Part shown: positions 18,181 through 28,081 of the stretch, piece after piece
Layout: the number at the start of each line of letters is the position of its first letter
Numbering within the stretch: position 1 is the first letter of the stretch
Assembly: GCA_016708265.1 (NCBI GenBank)
Contig: JADJGA010000011.1
Coordinates: 496,001-560,000 of the forward strand
Direction of reading: 5' to 3'
Length of the DNA: 64,000 nt
DNA from: Saprospiraceae bacterium
GTDB lineage: Bacteria; Bacteroidota; Bacteroidia; Chitinophagales; Saprospiraceae
Notes under the pieces: generated by a model
Database searches by the model: none
What the model saw: only the letters and a program-made list of their open reading frames with translations
Told to the model about the DNA's origin: nothing
Position numbers and translations under genes: made by a program

Positions 18181-19922
18181 ATGAAAGAAGTATTTATTCT
18201 GTCTGATTATACTCAATTTTTCAAAGAACTTACTATACAATTAGAATTCACTGAGAACAGAATTATTTCTTTGCCATCTTTTGAGAATGAGAGTAATTGG
18301 CACGATTGGACAACACAATTATTTAAGAATGACATTATAAGTAAATTAGTTATCCCGATTTCGATTCCAACTGATAATCCAATTAATACAGAAGGACTAA
18401 AAATGGCATTACATATTCGCTTAAACTATGAGCTAACTTTATCACAAAGGTTAACTCCGATTATTTTATTGTCAGATTTTAGTATTGAAAATATTATTGG
18501 CAAAAACAATTTTGACACTGACAACAATCCTCAAAACCTCTTATTTACGAAAGGAATTTATCTATCGTCATTCGATAGTGGAGAAATCATAAAAACTGTG
18601 GAAAATGCAGAACCATGCTCACCGGAAGATTATCAAAAACAAGTATTAAATAAACTAAAAATATTGCCTAAAGCAAGTACAGGGAAACATAGTATTACTA
18701 ATGCATGGGGATGCTTCAAACTTGCTCAGGTTACTGGTTTGCGAGATGAAATATATAAACATAATGCTATTTCAGGGCATCTAAAAACTTTATATTCTAA
18801 ATATCTTATTTGTTATAATGATGCTTTTAAACAAGAGAAACGTATTGACCTCAACCTATTAAATGTAATAGCAAGAAAATTCTTTTCATTGATGACCAAG
18901 CTGATGAAGGTTGGGGAGATTTGATTAAAAATATCTTTAAAGGGCAGGAAATAACTTTGTATTCATTGACAGTGCTAAATACAAAAACAGTGAAACAAAA
19001 CTCTTCCATGATTTTGAAGGATTTATCACAGAATGTCGCTCTCATATAGGCAAAAACTGGGATTTAATAATTATTGACCTGAGATTGAATCCGGAAAAAG
19101 AAGATATTGACAATGAAATGGTTTCACCAACCGAATTTTCTGGTTATAAATTGATTGAAGAATTTTTAAATGAGAATGAAGGATACCAAATAATCGTATC
19201 AACAGCATCGAATAAAATTTGGAATATAAACGCGGCATTAAAAAGAGGAGCTTCATCCTATTATGTAAAAGAATCCCCGGAATTTAATTACTCAATTAGC
19301 GAAACAAATAGACATTATGAAAATTTCAAAAAGGAGATTTCTTATTGTTTTGAACAGAAATACTTATTTTACGTATGGGAAAGTATTAACAAAATAAAAA
19401 CCCATTTTGAAAACAATCCTTTAAAGAAGTATTTTCCAAATAATCATGAGATGTTGAAAGCATTAAGCTATCAGAATTTGATTTTAGAAGAAGTTGACAC
19501 ATCTTTTAGGATGTTAAAAATTGATAATGAAAACAAATTAAACGTAGTTATGCTTTCAATATTTAAAATACTCGAAAGTCTATCAGAAATCTTTATTGAA
19601 AAGGATGAAATAAATGGGAAGTTACATTTTTGGGACGGTTTAGATGTTGTGTTTTGTAAATACGTTAATAGTAAATATGATTTAATACCCAAATCCAGTG
19701 AAATACCAAAATATGCTTATGAATCCACAGAAAATAAGGTTCATGCTCTGCTTTTCAGAAACTTGGTATCAAAGATTTTAATATGCATCAGGTTATTCAC
19801 AATATTTCTAAATACAGGAATGATTTCATACACCCAGAAAATAGGTTCAATTTATCAAAGCTAACTTCAAACGATATTGAAAACTGGTTTACAACATTGA
19901 AAACAATATTAATAAAAGTGTA
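18181..19922 (+). CDS. large protein with internal receiver-like domain, frameshifted
   Basis: About 580 residues after joining frames. N-terminal 220 residues (MKEVFILSDYTQFF...) are unrecognised. Near 18870 a receiver-like segment begins: KILFIDDQADEGWGDLI, later DLIIIDLRLNPE (the DL-R pair typical of the phosphoacceptor loop), and IIVSTASNKIWNINAALKRGASSYYVKE, which matches the receiver beta4-beta5 with its conserved Lys. The C-terminal helical region ends in DFIHPENRFNLS...LKTILIKV. Breaks are near 18868, 18955 and 19755. Together with the two preceding genes it suggests a signalling module coupled to the retron. Confidence 0.6.
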
Positions 19923-19982
19923 ATGCACAACCACTGCACATATAACCTAACTTTGTGTCATAAATAAAAATACTAATCAATT

Positions 19983-22678
19983 ATGGAAAGTAAAATAAAC
20001 TTAGATTACGTTGTATTAAATGACTTTAAGTCTGTATCATTGATTAACAAATCTATAGAAATAGACAAAACTCCTATTTTGTTTATCAAATCATTTTATA
20101 TCAAATCTTCATCTGGAAAGGGATTATATGATTATTATAAGAATCAATTTTATGATTCTAATCACAAATTACTAGAAGATAACTCTTTTTCAATATATGG
20201 AATTAAATGTACTATCATAAATGATGATTATTGGGGCAACTTAAAAGGAAATAGTAATTCTATGTTGATGAAAATATCCATAATTGATAGATTAGGAATA
20301 GATAAAGAAAAAATTTTTGATATGGGTTTTAAAAGTGAGAATAGATTTAAGGAATTGTTCAATTATTTATCAATGCTTATTCAGGTTGATACACATAATG
20401 CTTGTGAAGTTTTGATGAATAAAAATTTGGAAATTGATAAATTAAATCAAGAAATTATAAAATTACAAAAAGTGAGTTTGTTTGACCATTTCCAACATAT
20501 CAATCTCACCAATGACCAACATCATGCGCTGGAAAAGCTTCAAGCATTTTTAGAAAGTGATGAGCGGGTGTTTATCCTTCAAGGTTATGCGGGAAGTGGT
20601 AAAACTACTTTACTGAAGGGCTTTGTAGAATATCTGCTATCATTAGAAAAGATATACCAGTTGATGGCACCAACCGGAAGAGCAGCAAAAGTCATCAATC
20701 AGAAAACGGGTTTTGTATCTACTACCATTCACAAAGGCATCTACAGTTTTGAAGAATTACAGGAAATCAAGCAAAGTGAGGATGAAAATGATGTTACATT
20801 TCTTTATCAATATAAAATCAGAAACAATCCGGAGGTGCATGATTCTGTGCTAATTGTGGATGAAGCATCTATGGTAAGCGACTTTTTGAGTCATGGTGAA
20901 TTTTTCCGCTTTGGTAGCGGTCATTTGTTGCGAGACCTAATAACATATGGTAGAATTCAAGACCCAACGACAACCAGCAAACTAATTTTCATAGGTGACC
21001 CTGCCCAGTTACCGCCAATCGGCATGAACTTCTCCCCTGCACTTGATCCGCAATATTTAGAGGACTCATACAAGGTTTCCGTTTTACAAGCTGAAATGAA
21101 GGAAGTGAAACGTCAGGATGCAAACAATGGAATTTTGATTTCTGCCACGAAAATAAGACAGTGCCTTACATCAGGCTACTTCAATGATTTTGATTTAAGA
21201 GAAAATAATCGAGACATTTTTAATCCTGATTATCAGGATTACCTGGAAACCTACAAGGCACAGCTAGACCAAAAAATCATCATCTGCTACAAAAACAAAA
21301 CAGCACTTGATTTGAACAGAGCTATCCGCAGGGACAAATTTGGTGATGATATACCAATTCAGGCATCTGAAACCATTATCATAGGAGGAAACAATTACCG
21401 TTTGGGTATCATGAACGGAGAATTTGCCGTTGTTATCAGAAGCCAGTCCATCAATTGAAAGCAGAGAAGTTAGTTTCTATACCAAAGGAGGTAATACTCA
21501 AAGCGTGAGACTTACTTGGCGCAGCATTAACCTTGTTATACCTGATGAAAATAATCAACCCAAAACGGTAAACGGATTTTTTTTAGAAAATTATCTGTAT
21601 GGAGATAATTACCTGAAACATGAAGAACAACTGGCTCTATATGTAGATTTTAAAAACAGACATCCTAATCTCAAAAAGGGAACAGAAGAATTTAAAGAAG
21701 CAATTATAAATGATAAGTATTTCAATTGCATACTTCTTAAATATGGCTATGCTGTTACTTGCCATAAATCACAAGGAGGGGAGTGGGCTAATGTGTTTGT
21801 TTTTTGGGACATAGGAACACAAGCTAACTTCAACTTTTATGAAACAGAGCATGACCGCTCAGGCAAAACCAATTCGGAGTTTTATCGCTGGGCATACACC
21901 GCAGTTACCAGAGCTTCCAAGAAGCTGTTTTGCATCAACCCGCCTTATTTCTCATCCTTTTCAGGCATGAACTTTATTGACATCAATGTTCAACAAGCAT
22001 TTAATGAATTGACAGGGAAAACAAATCTGGCTGCAGAAATCAATATCAATGAGGTTAAACCGGAAATCGAAAAGTTTGGATTGGCTGATGAATCATTAAA
22101 CATCCAAGATCATTTTATTCACAGATGGTACAATTTGCGAAAGCATTATATTGATATTGATGCTTGGCAAAAAGTTGGTTATGAAATACGATACATTTTA
22201 AAAGAGAAGGCCAAACAGCAGCATTCAAATATTGGGTAAATGGACAGAATGTCTTTAAAAACAGTTTTCAAAAACTACCTGCACAAAGCAATTCTGATGA
22301 GTTATTTGAATCTATAACGAAAATTCTGGATGGTTCGCCTCCATTGTTGTAAAAAGAAATAACATAGAAGGTATTTTAACTCAAATTGAATTTGATGTAG
22401 CAATCGAAGAAGAAAAGCCATTCTTAAAAAACCTTTTCGATTTTGTTAGCAAAGGATTATCAAACGGTGAAATCTTTTCTAATATTCAGCATCTTGAATA
22501 CCGTGAGAGATATACCATTGAAAATAATGGATGGTCTTGCATTATTGACTTTGAATATGACAAAGCAGGCTTTTTTGGTCGAGTGTTGCCATTAGAAAAA
22601 AAATGCGATTGCCCTGAACTTCTTGCCAAAATCAAATCCATTGTAAATAACCTTAAAGAAGCTGATTATGTCATTTAA
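19983..22678 (+). CDS. SF1B (RecD/TraI-like) DNA helicase, frameshifted
   Basis: About 895 residues in reconstructed form. A 165-residue unique N-terminus precedes the helicase core: Walker A GYAGSGKTTLL (about residue 200), LMAPTGRAAK, VLIVDEASMVS (motif II, about 292), FIGDPAQLPPIG (motif III), then in the next frame YAVTCHKSQGGEW (motif V) and RWAYTAVTRASKKL (motif VI). Breaks are near 21445, 22220 and 22330. The final part (FKYWVNGQNVFKNSFQ..., ending EADYVI) is in two more frames. Likely a 5'-3' DNA helicase; it starts 60 bases after the preceding gene and overlaps the next by 11. Confidence 0.8.
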
Positions 22679-24183
22679 AGAAATCAAAGAACTAAGACAA
22701 GCCGGAAAGCTTGATGAGGCTTTGCTAATGGCAAATCAGGCTCTTGGAGGCAGAACCGGACAACATTTGGAATAAAAGAGCTGCTGTATGGGTGTACTAT
22801 GATTTTCTCAAAAAGAACGTGAAACCTGATTCTTTGGATGCTTTCAAAGAAAATCTTATCAGGGTAAAAGAATTAAAATTGCCCGAAGATGAAAAAATGG
22901 CCTTTGATAATTGTGCCTGGCAAATTGGGATTATGGTTTTTGCTTTGCAGAAAGCAGAATATGTTGAATATGGGAAAATTAATGAGTTGTTTGAAATCAT
23001 CAGGGATTTTCATTTTACAAAACCATCTGAGGCATATTCATTTATCTACAAAGCCTTTCACAAAGGATATCAAAACTGGTCAAGCTATCTAACTTTTGCC
23101 GATTGGTGGAATTTCGAGAACCTTCGTTCTGAAGACTACTTAAAAGAAGAATTCAATGGCAAAAAAATGATGTCACTTGCCGAACAGGCATACATTGCCT
23201 ATTCAAAGAAGCTTTTGGAAGGATATCCAATTGATCCTTTTGGACTGCAAAGAATGATTGACAAGGAAAAGATCCAATCATTCTTACCAAAACTTGATTC
23301 TTTGATTGAGAAGCATCCAGACTATCAATATCCGCCATATTTCAAAGCAAAACTCCTTTTAGCATTAGGAAATGATGAAAATATTCTGTCTGCATTTTTA
23401 CCTTTTGCAAAGCAAAAAAGAAATGACTTTTGGGTCTGGGAATTAATGGCAGAAATATTTTCAGAAGATAAGGACACTCAGTTTGCTTGTTATTGCAAGG
23501 CGTTGAGCCTAAAAACACCCGAAGACTTTTTGGTTAAGCTAAGACAGACTTTTGCCGAAAGGCTCATTGAAAAGAGAATGTACAATGAAGCAAAAACGGA
23601 AATCCAAAAAGTTGTAGCAACAAGAGAAAAACATGAATGGAAGCTGACCAACCAAATTAAACAATGGACTGAACAGGACTGGTACAAGTCTGCTACTGCT
23701 AAAAAGGACAACCAGGATTTGTATTTCAATCAAATCAAAAAAGCAGAGGAGATATTGTTCCAGGACATACCGGAAGAACTCATCGTAGTTGAGTTTGTGA
23801 ACGTTAACAATAGAATGCTGAATTTCGTGAAAGACACGCAAAAATTTGGATTCTTCAACTATTCCGGACATATAGATAAACCACAAATTGGTGATATTCT
23901 TAAGGTTCGTTTTAATGGAAACGGACAAAATGGGTATTACAAAATACTGACAGCCAAGAAAAACGATTCCAATTTGACTTCGGACGCAATAAAGAATTTT
24001 GAAGGAGTATTAAAGGTAATTTTTCCACAGAACTTCGGCCTCATAAAAGACATCTTTATTGAACCTAAAATTATAGAGGAAAGTAAGATGACTGATGGTA
24101 AGACAATAAAAGGAAGAGCTATACTATCATTCAACAAAAAGAAAAATGAATGGGGATGGAAAGCCATAAAAGTCTATAAGTAA
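22668..24183 (+). CDS. helicase-partner protein with TPR-like N-terminus, frameshifted
   Basis: ATG 22668 lies inside the helicase's last codons and reads MSFKEIKELRQAGKLDEALLMANQAL, a TPR-like helix pair. A frameshift near 22744 leads into EAEPDNIWNKRAAVWVYYDFL and on to 24183, about 505 residues. The middle is helical (LDSLIEKHPDYQYPPYFKAKLLLALG...). The C-terminal 130 residues are beta-rich, with FVNVNNRMLNFV and GRAILSFNKKKNEWGWKA, perhaps an OB- or S1-like domain. Its overlap with the helicase argues for joint function. Role unknown. Confidence 0.65.
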
Positions 24184-24198
24184 TGATAATTTATTAAT

Positions 24199-25185
24199 AT
24201 GTTGCCAAAAGAAATTAATATTATTAAGTCTTTAATACAATTTAAATATTCAGATTTTAAAGTAATTTTGAAGGAAGCTTGTCTTTACGATGGTTTATCA
24301 AAAGAAGAATTTCTAGATAAGTTAAAAGGTTTTTTTCATAAATTTCTTATATCAAATAATTATCCGGGAATGGTTTTCACTCTATAGAATAATGACTTTT
24401 CAGCTAATAATAAATTCAGTTTAATTGTCACCGTAAACCATAGTCTCGATTTTTTTCATTTTGATTTTCATTTTGATAAAAATGATGATATTCAGATAAG
24501 TAAATGTAATTTTCATGAAACCACCAGCGTAAAAAAATCACCTTACGGTTCGTCTTTTTTTAGTGAATATATTGTTATTGAAAATCCAGATGATATTAAA
24601 CTTTATCAATATAATTCTGCCAAATGTTTTTTAGCTGTCAACGAACTTAGAAAATACAATAATGGTTACCTACAAAAAATTGATTATCTACCTTGGCTGG
24701 AAAAATATAAAGATCTTTATGAAAGTTTTTATATACCCCCGCTTGATAATATTCATTTCAGCAATTTGTTTTGTGATATTTTTGAAAATTTAATAGAAAT
24801 TTCAGGGCTTTTCAAACTTGACAAAATTGTAAATCTGGCAATTAATGATTTCAAGTCAATTGATCAATCAGTTGAATTTATTATTCTAAACTGGCTCGTT
24901 AAATATGAAAAGACTTTTATTGAGATTTTTAATATATATTATCCGATCTTTACTTCGGATGTTGAAAATGGATTTTTATCATTGGCGTTGATTAAAGACT
25001 TTTATTTTTCTATAGAAGATTTTAAGAATATTTTGTACTTTTTTTCATTATTCGAAGATATTTATTATGAAAAACTAAGCGTTTATAACACTTTTCCGGT
25101 AAATAAATTAAATGAGTTGTCAGATGAACAGCATGCAAATAGTTTTTCATTGGAATATCATTTAAAGAAAAGAGGATTGATTTGA
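24199..25185 (+). CDS. unknown protein with an in-frame amber codon
   Basis: Starts 15 bases after the previous gene. After 62 codons it reaches TAG (24385-24387), but the same frame stays open to 25185 and reads as normal protein (NNDFSANNKFSLIVTVNHSL... YLPWLEKYKDLYESFYIPPLDN...). Without the stop it is about 328 residues. No motif recognised. A nonsense mutation or single-base error is more likely than recoding, as no suppressor signal is seen. It may be the last gene of the island operon. Confidence 0.5.
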
Positions 25186-25372
25186 ATGAAATTAATTCAA
25201 ATCAAACCAATCGAACCAGAATTGCTATTTTCTAAGTTGGAGATGATCCCGATTTTAATATAAAACTCCAGCCCAATAACATACTCATAGAAAAACTATC
25301 CAGAAACTGAATAGCCTACATTTTTGTAAGCGATGATCCCTATTTTATCTACCATTATTTTGGAATTTATTT

Positions 25373-25812
25373 ATGACCAGGATCAGGTTAACTAAACAAT
25401 TTGACTTTGAAGCAGCACATGCTTTGGAAGAATATGTTGGCAAATGCCGGGATATTCATGGACATTCATACCATCTCGATGTGACTGTCTCTGGTCCCGT
25501 ATTCCACCTTTCGGGTGAACTCCGGAAAAGTATGGTTATGGACTTTGTCGACCTCAAGCTCATAGTCAAAAAAATATTATTGATAAACTCGATCATCAGT
25601 TCATAATTCACAAGGAATCCAGATTTGTCGGTATGATCACCGACAACGAAAGACTGATGATAGTTGACTATGTGCCAACATGCGAAAATATTCTGATAGA
25701 TATTGTCAACAAGATAAAATCAAACCTTCCGGAGAACATCAGGCTTGAATATGTTTTTCTTCGTGAAACTCCAAGGTCTTATGCGGAGTGGTGCAGGGAG
25801 GATAATGAGTGA
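25373..25812 (+). pseudogene. queD: second queD copy, frameshifted
   Basis: Nearly the same DNA as 13431-13871, but one A is lost in the run at 25567-25573 (seven A's here, eight in the intact copy), so the product breaks after 67 residues into IVKKILLINSIISS. Beyond the break, scattered mostly silent substitutions show the two copies diverged before or independently of the indel. The upstream sequence is unrelated. It forms the right-hand boundary of the island that begins after the intact queD. Confidence 0.85.
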
Positions 25813-25844
25813 CTAAATTATTAATTCAAAATAATTGATTTAAA

Positions 25845-25873
25845 GTGCCCACAAACAAGAATGCAGTTATCCA
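25845..25873 (+). pseudogene. remnant of the WYL gene start
   Basis: GTGCCCACAAACAAGAATGC and the following bases match the first codons of the WYL gene at 13901 (GTGCCAACAAATAAAAACGC), then similarity stops. The duplicated segment therefore covered queD plus the beginning of its neighbour. Confidence 0.7.
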
Positions 25874-26277
25874 TGGGACATTCATCATTAATAATCTTCC
25901 GAAGTTATTCTAAACTGCCGAGAACGGGGGTATTTGTTACTAAAATCTGTCACAAATCTTGTCGAAATTTGTGACAAAATATTGTTGTCAAAAAACGGTT
26001 TGCCCATTCGTAATTGCTCATTTCTTACCTGCTGTCCGCAGTTTCAAAACTTCGGACAATTATAAAACATTACCTCTGAATATATACCATAATTTAAAGA
26101 TCAAAACTTGCATCAATATTTATTAAAAATAACTTCCTTCTCAAAATAATACCGCTTTTTCTACGAAATGTATACAATTATCTTTGGTATATTCTTCTTC
26201 AAAATTCGTCGGAAGTTGTTCAAAACTTCTGACAACAGAGGAAACCTTAGGTGTTATAGGTTCGGACTTTTTCATAG
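25874..26277. other. intergenic region with hairpin and flanking repeat
   Basis: Contains a perfect 10-bp hairpin TGTCACAAAT/ATTTGTGACA (25948-25976), a partial copy of the end motif of the 206-bp repeat (about 25894-25915) and the full repeat at 26031-26236. No gene seen. Confidence 0.6.
26031..26236. repeat. 206-bp direct repeat, left copy
   Basis: Matches 27754-27960 over its whole length, including TGAATATATACCA, GATCAAAACTTGCATCAATA and TGTATACAATTAT. Each end is itself a palindrome: TGTCCGCAGTTTCAAAACTTCGGACA-like at the left, and TCGGAAGTTGTTCAAAACTTCTGA-like at the right. Confidence 0.85.
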
Positions 26278-27024
26278 TCAAAATCTTGTGTTTTCTTGTG
26301 TCCATTCTCCATTGTCATAACTTGAAAAAATTGCTGCATCCAAAATACAAGGATATATTTCAGCTTTTGAACAAAGTTCTTGTATACCATCCAATACAAA
26401 ATGATAATATCCCTTGTCTTGTAATGGTGAAGATGATAATGTTACAGGAAAACCAAAATCATTCAACCAATTTGTAATCCTTGAATCAATCGGTATTTCA
26501 TATTTGGTAAGTCCAAGTGATTGAAGAAAATTTCTAGCTTGTTTAGGTCCAAATCCATTAAAATTTGCATCCAATTCATCAGCAATTTTTCTTTCTTCTT
26601 CTTTAGAATCTACGTGAGTCAAACTTTCAAGTTTTTTAATGAGTGACCAATTGTCTTTATGAATTATCTTAATATTTGCAGCAAAAAATTGACTAATACG
26701 ATTTATGTATCTTGTTAATCCATTTTTCTTGAGTACCAACTTTAAATGATCCTCAATATTATCTACTTTAGAAATACTCTGAAATGTTAAAGGGAAAAGC
26801 TCTTTACTTAAGAATTGTCCAACAACAGAATTCGGTCCCGACCTTTGTTGTGAAGTCAATAGACATGCAATCATCGCTTTGATTATTATATCTTCATTTA
26901 TCACAATATTTTGTCTATCAACATTCCGTTTTCTACGTTTAACAATAAAAGCATTTTCATTATCAATCAGAACTTTCTTTATCCTTTGAATATCATTTTC
27001 TGATATATTCCACGTAATGTTCAT
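26278..27024 (-). CDS. HhH-GPD DNA glycosylase, OGG/AGOG-like
   Basis: 248 residues. The helix-hairpin-helix segment reads FNGFGPKQARNFLQSLGL (about 156-173), with a Lys at the lyase position of bifunctional glycosylases. IPIDSRITNWLNDFG (about 178-192) supplies the conserved Asp. The PKQARNFLQ...PIDSR combination resembles 8-oxoguanine glycosylases of the Ogg2/AGOG kind. Predicted role: excise oxidised guanine and cut the abasic site. It is alone, transcribed leftwards, and lies between two copies of a 206-bp repeat. Confidence 0.75.
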   Translation of the reverse strand: MNITWNISENDIQRIKKVLIDNENAFIVKRRKRNVDRQNIVINEDIIIKAMIACLLTSQQRSGPNSVVGQFLSKELFPLTFQSISKVDNIEDHLKLVLKKNGLTRYINRISQFFAANIKIIHKDNWSLIKKLESLTHVDSKEEERKIADELDANFNGFGPKQARNFLQSLGLTKYEIPIDSRITNWLNDFGFPVTLSSSPLQDKGYYHFVLDGIQELCSKAEIYPCILDAAIFSSYDNGEWTQENTRF

Positions 27025-27384
27025 TGTTTAATTTTTTAATCTGACCATCAACTTGTTATACCAATCCTAAATGGAATCCAAGCCTTCTTTATTTGCTGGC
27101 TATGTATGCCTATTAGTAATTATTAATATTTTGCGACTACACTTTTCTGTCACAGCTTTCTGTATTTAGTTTATAATTTTTGATCAGTTGTGTCCTGGCA
27201 ATTCTTATATGCTTATCAAATCAGTTCACAATTTTAATCAATGAATTATACTACCACAAAAGTATATTATAAGCTTCATATATTATAATATTTTATCCTT
27301 TTTAAATTTTAATAATCAAAATTCAGTTGTTCAAACACTCCAGTAATAACAAATGACAGGAAATTATAAAAATCCATAAGCTGA
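27025..27384. other. AT-rich intergenic region
   Basis: No gene, repeat or clear signal recognised. It separates the glycosylase start from the degenerate tandem repeat. Confidence 0.4.
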
Positions 27385-27600
27385 ATATAAGACGCATAAG
27401 GAAAAATATAAAAAGCAGCCTCTTAAATATAAGACGCAGACGCTATAATATAAAACGCAGTCGCACTAATATAAGACGCAGTCTTAAAAATATCAAGCGC
27501 AATGCCTGAAATATAAAAATCAGACTGGACAATATAAAAAGCAGCGACCAAAATATTGATCGCTGCTGCAAGAATTTTAAACGATGGCAGGAAAATATAA
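27385..27600. repeat. degenerate tandem repeat, ATATAAGACGCAG-type
   Basis: Roughly nine imperfect units of about 22-28 bases built on AATATAAGACGCAG or ATATAAAAAGCAGC, with variable spacers. Frames through it translate to low-complexity sequence and are not credible genes. It abuts a fragment (27610-27736) resembling the C-terminus of the protein at 41351, which has its own tandem array. Confidence 0.7.
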
Positions 27601-27609
27601 GAATCTTAG

Positions 27610-27736
27610 TCTTTAAGGATTTTTTGAATTCGAGGCCGCTCACCTGTCTGAACTGAGGACTTTTAGCTCCAAACAAACTCTTGACATACTGCTTGAACTT
27701 CTTTTGATATCTGCACCAAACCGGTAAGTGGATCAT
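27610..27736 (-). pseudogene. C-terminal fragment of a 41351-like repeat-associated protein
   Basis: On the minus strand this reads YQKKFKQYVKSLFGAKSPQF and RQVSGLEFKK. It resembles the end of the protein at 41351-42079 (ERSKWIKSYVRYKYGTEG). No start and no upstream part remain because the 206-bp repeat begins at 27754. The relation is by motif only. Confidence 0.35.
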
Positions 27737-27753
27737 AGAGTACCAGATTCGTA

Positions 27754-27960
27754 GCTGTCCGCAGTTTCAAAACTTCGGACAATTATAAAATATTACCTCT
27801 GAATATGTACCACAATTCAAAGATCAAAACTTGCATCAATACTTATTAAAAATAACTTCTTTCTCAAAATAATACCGCATTTTTTACGCAATGTATACAA
27901 TTATCATTGGTATATTCATCCTTAATATTCATCGGAAGTTATTCAAAACTTCCGGCAGCA
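27754..27960. repeat. 206-bp direct repeat, right copy
   Basis: Same orientation as 26031-26236; the pair brackets the glycosylase gene and the degenerate tandem repeat (about 1.5 kb). Confidence 0.85.
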
Positions 27961-28081
27961 GGCTAAATAATTAAACGGGTGTAATGATCCTGTAAATAAA
28001 TTTTCTTAAATTTGTATCTTCATTAATAAAATCTGAATAAAAATATATTATTCATGTTTTATTTATCATAAAAGAGAAATA

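Noticed and set aside
27443..27736. 97-codon minus-strand gene
   Set aside because: Most of it translates the degenerate tandem repeat into low-complexity residues; only the first 40 codons look protein-like, as a remnant.
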